Source: Bacillus thermozeamaize (lineage in GTDB: Bacteria > Bacillota > Bacilli > ZCTH02-B2). From it: a stretch of DNA of 64,000 nucleotides. The position numbers and the translations under genes are program-made. Positions 17,513 through 26,119 of the stretch are shown piece by piece. Positions within the stretch are counted from its first letter, which is position 1, and the number at the start of each line of letters is the position of its first letter. The stretch is from assembly GCA_002159075.1 (NCBI GenBank), contig LZRT01000067.1, forward strand, positions 1 through 64,000. Reading direction: 5' to 3'. The notes under the pieces were generated by a model that saw only the letters and a list, made by a program, of their open reading frames with translations, did no database searches and was not told the DNA's origin.

Positions 17513-19162
17513 TCACTGCACCATCTGATCAGCCGACGGCTCCGTCAGCGAGGCCAGGATCTGATCCAGCTGCGCCTGGATATGCGCCACGCCAACCCGT
17601 TCCACGTATTGCCAATAGGCCTCATCCGCCAGACGTTCTGCCTTGTACGCCTCGATCAGTTGCGCCAACACCGGCCCCAATCGCTCCGCCGGCACGCGCC
17701 CTTTCAGGCGATGGTTGAAGCGGGCCGAAGGCCCCAGCGTCCCGCCGACAAAGAGATCAAACGCGTCGACAGTGCCTTGCTCCGTTTTCACCAGCGCCCC
17801 TTGCAGGCCAATGTCGGCAATCTGCCGTTGCCCGCAGGAATTGGGACAACCCACCATGTGAATCCGCACCGGCGTGTCCAGTTCCACGTGTTCGTCCAGA
17901 TATTGCGCCAGCGCCCGCATCCGCTCCTTCGTCTCCACGATGGCCAGGTTGCAGAATTCAATCCCCGTGCAGGAAACGGCGTATCCGACGAAAGGTTTGG
18001 GTTTGAGAAGGAAGCGGTTCTGAATCAACGGCTCTTTTTGGAACGCATCCACTTTCTCCTCCGGGATGTAGCGCAACAGGACGTTTTGCGAGTTGCAGGT
18101 TCCGATGGTCCCGTCGCCGTACTCATCGGCCAGACGGGCCAATTCAGCCAATTCGTCGGCGCTCATCCGGCCGACAGGCACAGACAGCCCGGCGTAATAA
18201 TATCCCTCCTGCTTTTGCGGATGGATACCGTAAAAGTATCCTGCATTCCAACCCTTGAGCAAATCCTCACCGGCTGTCTCCAGCTCGCCGACCAACTTCA
18301 CCAATTCTTCACGGAACTTTTCCACGCCCCAATCGGCGACGAGAAACTTCAACCGCGCGTGCGTCCGCTTCTGCCTGTACCCGTGATCGCGGAACAACGT
18401 GGTCACCCCGATCGCTACCTTCAGCACCTCTTCGGGACGGCAGAATACATCCAGTTTCTGCGCCATATACGGCCGCGTGGACAACCCTCCCCCCACCCAT
18501 ACGTGAAAGCCGACCACTTCCTCGCCGTCTATCACCTTTTTCGCCGGCGTGAAAGAGAGATCGTTGATCTCCGCATGGGCCGTATTGTACACATTGGCGG
18601 AAATGGAAATTTTGTACTTCCGCGGCAGGTTGGAAAAATCCCGGTTACCGACGAAGAAATTGTTTACTTCCTCGACAATGGGGCGCGTGTCCAGCACTTC
18701 GTTGGGATCAATGCCGGCCAGCGGATTGCCGACAATCGTCCGCGGGCAATCGCCGCAAGCCTCCAGCGAACTTAAGCCCACCGCTTCAAGGCGGCCAAAA
18801 ATGTCCGGCAGCGACTCTACGGTCAACCAATGAAATTGCACCGCCTGGCGCGTCGTGACGTCCACCAGATCCCGCCCGTAATCTTTGGCAATCCCGGCCA
18901 GCGCTCTGGCTTGCCGGGAGGTGAGAATCCCTCCGGGGATGCGTACCCGCATCATGAAATGCCCTTGTTTTGGCCGTTGCTGATACACCCCCGCCCACTT
19001 AAAGCGGTCAAAATCATCCGGATGGATGGAGGCAAAGCCTTCCTTGGCATACTTGTTGACAATCGTGTCGATGATATCCAAACCGTCCTTTTCCAGTTTC
19101 AGCAGCTCCACCCGATTCAACGTCGGATCATTCGCCCAAGGCCATGTTTTGGTCTCAGCCAT
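17513..19162 (-). CDS. sir: Ferredoxin-type sulfite/nitrite reductase (siroheme, [4Fe-4S])
   Basis: A 549-residue protein with the tandem ferredoxin-like and siroheme domains of sulfite/nitrite reductases. The cofactor Cys set is visible near residues 415 (CTGIEFC) and 450 (GCPNSCGQ). Siroheme phosphate-binding Arg/Lys segments near 70-120 are also present. Position in the sulfate operon argues for sulfite to sulfide reduction, not nitrite. The ATG at 19162 follows AAGGAG; the longer frame to 19213 has no site. The siroheme genes sirB and cobA-hemD are divergently encoded beyond the operon's first gene. Confidence 0.93.
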   Translation of the reverse strand: MAETKTWPWANDPTLNRVELLKLEKDGLDIIDTIVNKYAKEGFASIHPDDFDRFKWAGVYQQRPKQGHFMMRVRIPGGILTSRQARALAGIAKDYGRDLVDVTTRQAVQFHWLTVESLPDIFGRLEAVGLSSLEACGDCPRTIVGNPLAGIDPNEVLDTRPIVEEVNNFFVGNRDFSNLPRKYKISISANVYNTAHAEINDLSFTPAKKVIDGEEVVGFHVWVGGGLSTRPYMAQKLDVFCRPEEVLKVAIGVTTLFRDHGYRQKRTHARLKFLVADWGVEKFREELVKLVGELETAGEDLLKGWNAGYFYGIHPQKQEGYYYAGLSVPVGRMSADELAELARLADEYGDGTIGTCNSQNVLLRYIPEEKVDAFQKEPLIQNRFLLKPKPFVGYAVSCTGIEFCNLAIVETKERMRALAQYLDEHVELDTPVRIHMVGCPNSCGQRQIADIGLQGALVKTEQGTVDAFDLFVGGTLGPSARFNHRLKGRVPAERLGPVLAQLIEAYKAERLADEAYWQYVERVGVAHIQAQLDQILASLTEPSADQMVQ

Positions 19163-19205
19163 GCCACACGCTCCTTTCCTTTCACCCTTCGTTTTCAGAT
19201 GAACG

Positions 19206-20273
19206 CTACACAAACGCCGGAATCCGCTTTTCTTCTCCCGGCTTCACCCGGTTTTCAAGCACCTGCGGTCGACCCTGCGCAAACACCAGCAAGCGGCGAA
19301 AGATCACGTCCACCTCTTCTCCCGGCTGTAACGGCGGCTGTTCCAGCGAACGGGTGCCATACACCTTCTGACCTCCAACCATCACCTCGATCTGCCAGTT
19401 GTTTCCCCGGAAAGTGACGTTTGTCACCTTCCCTTGATTGGCCACGCACCGGTCCGTGATTTCGCCCGCCTTGAAAATGTCAACGAATTCCGGACGGACG
19501 AACACCTGGCCGTCTTCCGCCACCCAATCAAAGCCTTTGAGGGACGACGGTTTTTCCAAGGAATACGATTCGCCGATAAATGAGGCCACAAACGGTGTGC
19601 GGGGAGATTTGTAAATCTCCAGAGGGATGCCCGACTGCTCCACTTTTCCCTGGTTGATGATGAAGATTTCATCCGCCAGCTCAAGCGCCTCCTCCTGGTC
19701 GTGGGTCACGAAAACGGTCGTCAGCCCGACGCGGCCGATCATCTCCTTCAACCATCCCCGCAATTCCTTGCGCACCTTGGCATCCAGCGCCGCAAAGGGT
19801 TCATCGAGGAGCAACAATTGCGGCTCCGGCGCCAGCGCCCGGGCAAACGCCACCCGCTGCCGCTGGCCGCCGGACAGTTGGTGGGGATACCGTCGCTCCA
19901 ACCCGCTGAGGCCGGTCAGTTCCACCAGCTCCGCCACCCGCTTGCGGATCACCTCTTTTTTCCTTTTGCGGACAGACAGTCCAAAAGCAATGTTCTCAAA
20001 GACGGTCATGTGCCGGAACAACGCGTAATTCTGGAACACAAACCCAATGTTCCGCTGCTGCGGCGGCAAATCGGTGACCGGCTTGCCGTCAAAATAAATT
20101 TCCCCGGCGTCCGGCGTCTCCAGACCGGCCAACAGCCGCAGCAGGGTCGTCTTTCCGCTGCCGCTCGGGCCCAGCAGGCCAATCAGCTTTCCCTGCTTGA
20201 TCTCAAGGTCAACATGCCGGCACGCTTCATATTCCCCGAACCGTTTATACAGATTCTTGGCCACGATATGCAT
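19206..20273 (-). CDS. cysA: Sulfate ABC transporter ATP-binding protein
   Basis: A 355-residue ABC ATPase: Walker [10 protein letters not shown] at about residue 38, signature LSGGQRQR near 135, Walker [13 protein letters not shown], then a TOBE-type C-terminal domain. Adjacent cysW and cysT permeases and the sulfate-binding protein identify it as CysA. ATG 20273 matches the N terminus of the family; the longer frame runs into the cysW frame and is not credible. It lies 19 bases after cysW. Confidence 0.94.
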   Translation of the reverse strand: MHIVAKNLYKRFGEYEACRHVDLEIKQGKLIGLLGPSGSGKTTLLRLLAGLETPDAGEIYFDGKPVTDLPPQQRNIGFVFQNYALFRHMTVFENIAFGLSVRKRKKEVIRKRVAELVELTGLSGLERRYPHQLSGGQRQRVAFARALAPEPQLLLLDEPFAALDAKVRKELRGWLKEMIGRVGLTTVFVTHDQEEALELADEIFIINQGKVEQSGIPLEIYKSPRTPFVASFIGESYSLEKPSSLKGFDWVAEDGQVFVRPEFVDIFKAGEITDRCVANQGKVTNVTFRGNNWQIEVMVGGQKVYGTRSLEQPPLQPGEEVDVIFRRLLVFAQGRPQVLENRVKPGEEKRIPAFV

Positions 20274-20292
20274 GGCATAACTCCCTTTCCTT

Positions 20293-21162
20293 TCAGATAG
20301 ATTGCGTCTTGTGCTTGCGCTCCACCACATGTTTGACAACCAGCGTGACAAAGGCCAGGAACACCAGAATCGAAGCAACGGCAAAAGAGGCGGCAAACTG
20401 ATACTCGTTATACAGAATCTCCACGTGCAGCGGCAGCGTATTGGTTTGTCCCCGGATGTGGCCGGACACCACGGACACCGCGCCGAATTCCCCCATCGCA
20501 CGGGCATTGCAAAGGATCATGCCGTATAACAAGCCCCACTTGATATTCGGCAAGGTCACACGCCAGAAAATCTGCCAACCGGTAGCCCCCATGCTGGCGG
20601 CCGCCTCCTCCTCAGCGCTCCCTTGTGTCTGCATGAGCGGGAGCAACTCCCTGGCGACAAACGGAAAAGTCACAAATAGGGTGGCCAGCACGATGCCGGG
20701 GAAAGCAAAAATAATCTTGAAATGAACCGCCTCCAGGAACGGGCCGAACACCCCCCGCGTACCGAACAGCAAGACAAAGATGAGGCCAGCAATCACAGGG
20801 GAAATGGCAAAAGGCAGGTCGATCAGCGTCACCAGCACCTGCTTGCCCCGAAACTGGAACTTCGTCATGGCCCATGCAGCGGCCAGGCCGAAGAGCGTGT
20901 TGAGCGGCACCACGATGGCCGCCGTCAGAACCGTCAGCTGAAGCGCTGAAAGCGCATCCGGCTCGCTCACCGCTGCCCAGTACACGGCCAATCCCTTGCG
21001 GAAAGCCTCGGCAAACACGACAAGCAGCGGCAACACGAGAACCAGTCCCAAAAAAAGGAGCGCAATCCCGATAAGCAGCCACCTCACCGCTGCCGGTTCG
21101 GCAAGATGGCGCGGTTGTTCCTGTGTCCTTGCGTCAGGTAACGCGGAAACCTTGCTGTTCAA
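20293..21162 (-). CDS. cysW: Sulfate ABC transporter permease CysW
   Basis: A 289-residue permease with six membrane helices and the MetI-type EAA loop ([24 protein letters not shown]) near residue 200, typical of CysW. I placed the start at TTG 21162, six bases after GGAGGG. A GTG at 21192 is possible but has a poor site. It pairs with CysT to form the membrane channel. Confidence 0.93.
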   Translation of the reverse strand: MNSKVSALPDARTQEQPRHLAEPAAVRWLLIGIALLFLGLVLVLPLLVVFAEAFRKGLAVYWAAVSEPDALSALQLTVLTAAIVVPLNTLFGLAAAWAMTKFQFRGKQVLVTLIDLPFAISPVIAGLIFVLLFGTRGVFGPFLEAVHFKIIFAFPGIVLATLFVTFPFVARELLPLMQTQGSAEEEAAASMGATGWQIFWRVTLPNIKWGLLYGMILCNARAMGEFGAVSVVSGHIRGQTNTLPLHVEILYNEYQFAASFAVASILVFLAFVTLVVKHVVERKHKTQSI

Positions 21163-21208
21163 ATGCGACCCTCCTGTTTCTGTAGCGCTCACTCCCTGAT
21201 CCGCCCGA

Positions 21209-22075
21209 TCAATCCGAAATGACGCGACGGCTGGCTTGCCATTGCAACACGTTGATCACCAGCAGAAGGAGAAAGGAAACGATCAGCATCACGGCAGCGA
21301 TGGCTGTGGCGCCCGGATAGTCAAATTGTTCCAGCTTGGTCATGATGAGCAGCGGGACAATTTCCGTTTTCATCGGCATGTTCCCGGAAATGAACACAAC
21401 CGAACCATATTCGCCCAATCCCCGCGCAAAAGCCAGCGCAAATCCCGTCAACAACGACGGCAACAGCCCGGGCAGAATGACGCGGAAAAAAACTTGCAAG
21501 CGACGGGCGCCCAGCAACACCGCCGCTTCTTCCACCTCCGTCTCCAGCTCTTCCAAGACAGGCTGCACCGTGCGCACCACAAAGGGGAGGCCGATAAACA
21601 CCAGCGCCACAGTGATGCCGAGCGGCGTAAACGACACTTTGATGCCCAGCTCTTTGAGCAGGCCCCCCACCCATCCGTTCTCCGCATACAGCGTCGTCAG
21701 CGCAATCCCTGCCACGGCAGTGGGCAAGGCAAACGGCAAATCCACCAGCCCGTCAATCAGCCGGCGCCCCGGAAACCGGTAACGCACGAGGACCCAAGCC
21801 ACCAACAAGCCGAAAAACGCATTCACCGCCGCTGCCAGAAAAGCGGTCAGAAAGCTGACGCGGAAGGAAGCCATGACGCGTGGATCGAGAATCACATCCC
21901 GGAAGCTGCGCCAGTCGAACGCCGCCGCCTCCAGAAAGATCATCGACAAGGGAAACAGAACGATCAGGCTGAGGTACGTCATGGCAAAACCCATCGACAG
22001 CCCGAAACCCGGAAGAACGCTCCCGCCTTTCCCCCGCCTTCCTTTCACCCGACTTTCTTTTTCTCGTTCTGCCAT
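21209..22075 (-). CDS. cysT: Sulfate ABC transporter permease CysT
   Basis: A 288-residue permease with a basic cytoplasmic N terminus, six membrane helices and the EAA loop (EEAAVLLGARRLQVFFRVILP). The segments PFALPTAVAGIALTTLY and ARGLGEYGSVVFISGNMP are characteristic of CysT/CysU. It lies 70 bases after the binding-protein gene and 46 bases before cysW. Confidence 0.93.
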   Translation of the reverse strand: MAEREKESRVKGRRGKGGSVLPGFGLSMGFAMTYLSLIVLFPLSMIFLEAAAFDWRSFRDVILDPRVMASFRVSFLTAFLAAAVNAFFGLLVAWVLVRYRFPGRRLIDGLVDLPFALPTAVAGIALTTLYAENGWVGGLLKELGIKVSFTPLGITVALVFIGLPFVVRTVQPVLEELETEVEEAAVLLGARRLQVFFRVILPGLLPSLLTGFALAFARGLGEYGSVVFISGNMPMKTEIVPLLIMTKLEQFDYPGATAIAAVMLIVSFLLLLVINVLQWQASRRVISD

Positions 22076-22145
22076 TCGTTCCCATCACTCCCGTCGTTGG
22101 TGAAACAGGCGCCCTCAGGATTCATTCAGCAGCCGCCTTCAGGAT

Positions 22146-23225
22146 TCATTTGGAAGGCACATAAATCTGGTCAAAGACGCCTCCGTCCGCAAAATGGGTC
22201 TTTTGTGCATTCTGCCAGCCGCCAAACACTTCATCCACCGTGAACAGCTTCACCTGCGGGAACGTGTCCGCATACTCCTTGGCCACCGATTCAAGACGCG
22301 GCCGGTAGAAATTTTTCGCCGCAATCCGCTGGCCTTCTTCTGAGTACAAATATTTCAGATACTCCTCGGCCACTTCCCGGGTCCCCCGCTTGTCGACCAC
22401 CTTATCGACAACGGCAACCGGCGGCTCAGCCAAAATGCTCACCGAAGGCACCACGATTTCAAATTTCCCTTCGCCAAGCTCCTTCTGGGCAAGCAACGCC
22501 TCGTTTTCCCAGGCGATCAGCACATCGCCGATGCCGCGTTCCACAAAGGTCGTCGTCGCCCCGCGCGCCCCCGAATCAAGGATGGGGACATGTTTATATA
22601 ACTCGGTCACAAATTCCTTCGCCTTTGCCTCGTCATGATTGTATTTCTCCAGAGCGTATCCCCAAGCGGCCAGGTAATTCCAGCGTGCGCCCCCCGACGT
22701 CTTCGGATTGGGCGTAATCACTTCGACACCCTCCTTGATGAGATCATCCCAGTCCCGAATCCCCTTCGGGTTTCCCTTGCGCACGAGAAAAACAATGGTT
22801 GAGGTATATGGCGAACTGTTGTGCTCAAAACGTTTCTGCCAACCCTCTTCGATCAGCCCCGCCTGCTGGATTTCATCAATATCGTAGGCCAGCGCCAAGG
22901 TCACCACATCTGCTTCGAGGCCATCGATCACCGATCGCGCCTGTTTTCCGGAACCGCCATGGGATTGCTTGATGGTCACCGTTTGGCCCGTCTTCTCCTT
23001 CCAATACTTCGCAAACGCCTGATTATACTCTTCATAAAACTCACGCGTCGGATCGTATGACACATTCAGCAACTCGACAGCCCCCGTCGAAGCCTTGTCC
23101 GTCGAACCGCCCGTCTTTTCTTCCGGCGAGCCGGTTGCCGAACTGCCGCACGCCGTGACACCGATCACTAACAAGACCGCCAACGAGACGAGCAACAACC
23201 GCTTTTTCATCCCTGTCGCCTTCAT
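22146..23225 (-). CDS. sbp: Sulfate-binding lipoprotein
   Basis: A 359-residue lipoprotein: signal peptide with lipobox VTAC near residue 26, then the Sbp/CysP periplasmic-binding fold. Recognisable segments are [17 protein letters not shown] and [25 protein letters not shown], whose small polar residues bind the sulfate oxyanion. It is the first gene of the eight-gene sulfate operon. ATG 23225 follows GGTGG; a second Met five codons later is an alternative. Confidence 0.94.
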   Translation of the reverse strand: MKATGMKKRLLLVSLAVLLVIGVTACGSSATGSPEEKTGGSTDKASTGAVELLNVSYDPTREFYEEYNQAFAKYWKEKTGQTVTIKQSHGGSGKQARSVIDGLEADVVTLALAYDIDEIQQAGLIEEGWQKRFEHNSSPYTSTIVFLVRKGNPKGIRDWDDLIKEGVEVITPNPKTSGGARWNYLAAWGYALEKYNHDEAKAKEFVTELYKHVPILDSGARGATTTFVERGIGDVLIAWENEALLAQKELGEGKFEIVVPSVSILAEPPVAVVDKVVDKRGTREVAEEYLKYLYSEEGQRIAAKNFYRPRLESVAKEYADTFPQVKLFTVDEVFGGWQNAQKTHFADGGVFDQIYVPSK

Positions 23226-23262
23226 CCTTTACCACCCCACATTCATTATTAATTGAATAAAT

Positions 23263-23279
23263 CATATTAAATTAATATG
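23263..23279. promoter_or_regulatory. 17-bp perfect palindrome upstream of sbp
   Basis: CATATTAA-A-TTAATATG, 38 bases before the sbp start. The location fits an operator for the sulfate operon. It does not match the CymR consensus, so the binding protein is unknown. AT-rich palindromes can occur by chance. Confidence 0.45.
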
Positions 23280-23532
23280 CTTTTGTGGATTTATGTTTTA
23301 CATTACCATGTCTGGGCTTGAAAATCAATCATTGATATTGTCAAGTTTTGCAAGTTTCAACAAACGGGAAGACCCTTGAATTCATCATGATTAATTTATG
23401 ATGGGTATTCGTCCCGGGTGATAACGAAAAGCGAAAAGCACCAGTCGCAGCGACCGCCTGAACGGCAATCTTTGCTGCTTCCAGGCGTCCAGACATGACG
23501 CTGGCCCGTATCGCTCGCCCAGCATTTTTCTG

Positions 23533-23561
23533 TTGACAGCTCATACGCGAGAACCTATAAT
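23533..23561 (+). promoter_or_regulatory. Consensus SigA promoter for sirB-cobA/hemD
   Basis: TTGACA, 17 bases, TATAAT: a perfect match to the housekeeping consensus, with the start of transcription expected near 23568 and the sirB ATG at 23613. So strong a promoter implies a repressor or attenuator, consistent with the overlapping CymR-like box. Confidence 0.88.
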
Positions 23562-23583
23562 TCACATAAAATATATTGGAATT
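23559..23583 (+). promoter_or_regulatory. CymR-like operator overlapping the sirB start site
   Basis: The sequence ends ATATATTGGAATT, matching the most conserved part of the Bacillus CymR box as I remember it (AT-rich, then A-N4-GGAATT). The 5' half matches only partly. It covers the -10 and the start of transcription, as expected for repression when cysteine is plentiful. CymR itself is not in this window. Confidence 0.5.
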
Positions 23584-23612
23584 ATTATCATTATCGGAAA
23601 GGGGGAAGCCGA

Positions 23613-24404
23613 ATGATCCATGCAGCCGCGGCCGTTCTGGTCATCGCTCACGGATCGCCCGACCCAGGCTGGATGGAACGGGTGGAAGCGGCAATCCGTC
23701 CTTGCCGCAGCAAGATGCCGATTCGGGTCGCCTACCTGGGCGGGACGGATGGGCGCGGTATCGCTGATGAGGTGGCACGCTTGGAGCGGGAAGGTGTGGA
23801 GACGATCGCCGCCGTGCCGCTGTTCGTCACCGCCGGCAGCACACACATCAGCGAGATCAGAGGGATGCTTGGCCTCAGACCGGACGGAATCGTGCCCAAA
23901 GCGATTCAGCCTGTCTCCACCCGCGTCCGGTTTTTGTGGTGTCCGCCGTTGGAGGACCATCCCCTGGTGGAGCGGATCCTCTCGGAACGGGTGCAACGGC
24001 TGTCTGTCGATCCCTGCCGGGAATCGCTCCTGCTCATCGGCCACGGAAGCGACCTGCCGGGGTACCGGGAACGTTGGGAGCTGCTCTTGCACCGTTTAAC
24101 GTCTCGCCTGCAAAACCGCTATGGCTTTTCCGCCGCGGGCTATGCCACACTGCGGCCGGATACGGTCGCTGCCCGCGCCCGACAGCTTGCGGCATGTGGC
24201 GAGTTGATCGCGCTTCCCCTGTTCGTCAGCCAGGGGTATTTTACACGCCGCGCTCTTCCTCAGCGGCTGGCGGGGATACCCTATCGGTACGACGGACGTG
24301 CCTATTTGCCTCACCCGTTGATCAGCGAATGGATTGTCCAGTCTGCTAAGGCGGCGTTTTTGACGGACGAAATGATGGGCATCGGTCAAGGAACGGAAAC
24401 ATAA
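23613..24404 (+). CDS. sirB: Sirohydrochlorin chelatase, CbiX/SirB family
   Basis: A 263-residue protein with two CbiX repeats. The N-terminal half has VIAHGSPD near residue 10 and VTAGSTHISEI near 73; the C-terminal half has LIGHGSD near 136 and a matching LPLFVSQGYF. The His residues bind the metal. It would insert iron into sirohydrochlorin to give siroheme for the sulfite reductase encoded divergently. RBS AAAGGGGG precedes the ATG. The precorrin-2 dehydrogenase step (SirC) is not encoded in the window. Confidence 0.88.
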   Translation: MIHAAAAVLVIAHGSPDPGWMERVEAAIRPCRSKMPIRVAYLGGTDGRGIADEVARLEREGVETIAAVPLFVTAGSTHISEIRGMLGLRPDGIVPKAIQPVSTRVRFLWCPPLEDHPLVERILSERVQRLSVDPCRESLLLIGHGSDLPGYRERWELLLHRLTSRLQNRYGFSAAGYATLRPDTVAARARQLAACGELIALPLFVSQGYFTRRALPQRLAGIPYRYDGRAYLPHPLISEWIVQSAKAAFLTDEMMGIGQGTET

Positions 24405-24416
24405 GGGGGACGATGG

Positions 24417-25925
24417 ATGATGAAGACAGGAAGCGTCATTTTTGTGGGGGCCGGTCCGGGCGATCCCAAGCTGCTGACGATCAAGGGCAAGGAGGCGCTG
24501 GGACGAGCGGACGTGATCGTGTATGACCGGCTGGTCAATCCGCTCCTGCTGGCTCACGCCAGGGCGGACGCAAGGTTGATCTACGCCGGAAAGGAAGCGT
24601 CCCGCCACTCCCTTCCGCAGGATGAAATCAACCAATTGCTCGTTCGGGAAGCACGGCAAGGCAACGTGGTGGTCAGGCTGAAAGGCGGCGATCCGAGCAT
24701 CTTCGGAAGGGTCGGCGAGGAGGCGGAATCGTGCCGGAAAGCGGGCATTCCGTTTGACATCGTGCCAGGCATCACCTCGGGCATCGCGGCGCCGCTGTAC
24801 GCAGGGATTCCCCTGACACACCGGGAATACAATTCGGCCGTCGTGTTTCTCACCGGCCATCTGTGCGAGCAAAACGCGGGCATGGAGATAGATTGGGCGG
24901 CGATGGCTGCCGTCAAGACCTTGGTGATTTATATGGGAGTGAAAAATCTTCCATACATCCGGGAACGGTTGCTCACACATGGCATGGCGGCGGACACGCC
25001 GGTGGCGCTGGTGCGCTGGGGCACGCTGCGTGAACAGCAGACGCTGGTCGGCGAGCTGGCCACCATCGACCGGCAGGCGATGGAGGCGAAGTTTTCCGCT
25101 CCGGCGATCATCGTGATTGGCGAGGTGGTCAGGTTGCGTGATGCTCTCGATTGGTACGAGAGCAAACCGCTGTTCGGACTGACGGTAGCCGTCGCGGCAA
25201 GCGATCCGTTGGAACAGGGGGAGAATCTGGCGGCTGTGTTGGAGTCGCTCGGAGCCGACGTTCTGCCGGTGCCCGTCGCCGCGCAAACCGCATTGGCGGA
25301 TGACGATGCGATCAGGCTGACCGATGAGTTGGAGAGATGCCGTTGGCTGGTGTTTGGCGACGAGCGGCAGGCGGATTTCTTCTTCCGCACGCTCGGTGAG
25401 CAACGGTTCGACATCCGCCGCATCCAAGCGCGGATTGCCGCACTGGGCGAAGCAACTGCCGAAGCCCTTGAGAGCCGGGGATTGCCAGTGGAGCGACGGT
25501 TTGCCGCAAACGAACCGCCCGCCGCTGTTTACCGAAACCTGCCGCTTGCGCCAGGAGACCGGGTGCTGTGCCTGAGTCGTGGCCCATACGGGAGCGTCAC
25601 GTACCCGGATGGGGTGATTTGGCGCACGGCTACCGCCGGCCGGCTGGCTTGGATCGATTCCCACCCTGCGGCCCCGCTTCTGCAGGCCAGAACGTTCGAC
25701 TGGCTGGCGGCAAATGACCCCTATCATCTGGAAGGCTTGGCTCAGTTCGCGGGGACGGGATGGCAGGAGCGGCCGCTTCTTTGTTTTGGCGAGGAGACGG
25801 CTGCCCGGGCCAGAGCCATGGGCTGGAAGCAGATGGTATGGTGCGATCGGGCTGCAGGGACCCTGGCGGAAGAAATTCGGCGCTGCCTACAGCCGGGTGA
25901 TATCCAAATGTACGAAATCAGCTAA
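24417..25925 (+). CDS. cobA-hemD: Uroporphyrinogen-III C-methyltransferase fused to uroporphyrinogen-III synthase
   Basis: A 502-residue fusion. Residues 1-245 are SUMT, with GAGPGDPKLLTIKGKEAL at the start, KGGDPSIFGR near 86 and PGITSGIAAPLYAGIPLTHR near 118. Residues about 255-500 are a diverged HemD synthase domain, with weak conservation as usual. Together they make uroporphyrinogen III and methylate it twice to precorrin-2, the siroheme precursor. It follows sirB after 12 bases, so the two form an operon. The HemD part rests mainly on length, position and known fusions. Confidence 0.88.
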   Translation: MMKTGSVIFVGAGPGDPKLLTIKGKEALGRADVIVYDRLVNPLLLAHARADARLIYAGKEASRHSLPQDEINQLLVREARQGNVVVRLKGGDPSIFGRVGEEAESCRKAGIPFDIVPGITSGIAAPLYAGIPLTHREYNSAVVFLTGHLCEQNAGMEIDWAAMAAVKTLVIYMGVKNLPYIRERLLTHGMAADTPVALVRWGTLREQQTLVGELATIDRQAMEAKFSAPAIIVIGEVVRLRDALDWYESKPLFGLTVAVAASDPLEQGENLAAVLESLGADVLPVPVAAQTALADDDAIRLTDELERCRWLVFGDERQADFFFRTLGEQRFDIRRIQARIAALGEATAEALESRGLPVERRFAANEPPAAVYRNLPLAPGDRVLCLSRGPYGSVTYPDGVIWRTATAGRLAWIDSHPAAPLLQARTFDWLAANDPYHLEGLAQFAGTGWQERPLLCFGEETAARARAMGWKQMVWCDRAAGTLAEEIRRCLQPGDIQMYEIS

Positions 25926-25964
25926 AGAAAAAAATCGATGTTGAACGAACGGGAGCATGTCCAG

Positions 25965-25994
25965 CCGCCGAGCGAATCAAGCGAGGCGGTTTTT
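25965..25994 (+). terminator. Intrinsic terminator after cobA-hemD
   Basis: CCGCC...GGCGG followed by five T residues, 40 bases past the stop. Confidence 0.7.
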
Positions 25995-26119
25995 ATGATG
26001 TATGGGGGATTTTTCTTATTTTTGTTTCATTCATGTCCGTATGCGATCTATGGTAATATAATAGTCATGTCTTATTAGAAAAGTTTTCTAGCTTCATTCA
26101 GGGAGAGGATTGAAAGGAA

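Larger units (their letters stand above)
23226..23612. other. 387-base divergent control region, sbp / sirB
   Basis: No convincing gene. It holds a palindrome near sbp, a consensus promoter and a CymR-like box near sirB, and a GC-rich middle part (about 23410-23520) that fits no RNA element I know. I looked for the SAM-riboswitch core sequences and did not find them. An open frame of 74 codons on the minus strand (23341-23565) lacks a ribosome binding site and family resemblance. Confidence 0.55.

Noticed and set aside
23341-23565. 74-codon minus-strand frame between sbp and sirB
   Set aside because: No ribosome binding site, no recognisable family, and it overlaps promoter and operator sequences.
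23226-23612. SAM riboswitch or T-box upstream of the sulfur genes
   Set aside because: I looked on both strands for the S-box core and T-box sequence and found neither.
24096-25727. 543-codon open frame on the minus strand
   Set aside because: Antisense to cobA-hemD and sirB, with low-complexity Arg/His/Gln-rich translation and no ribosome binding site.
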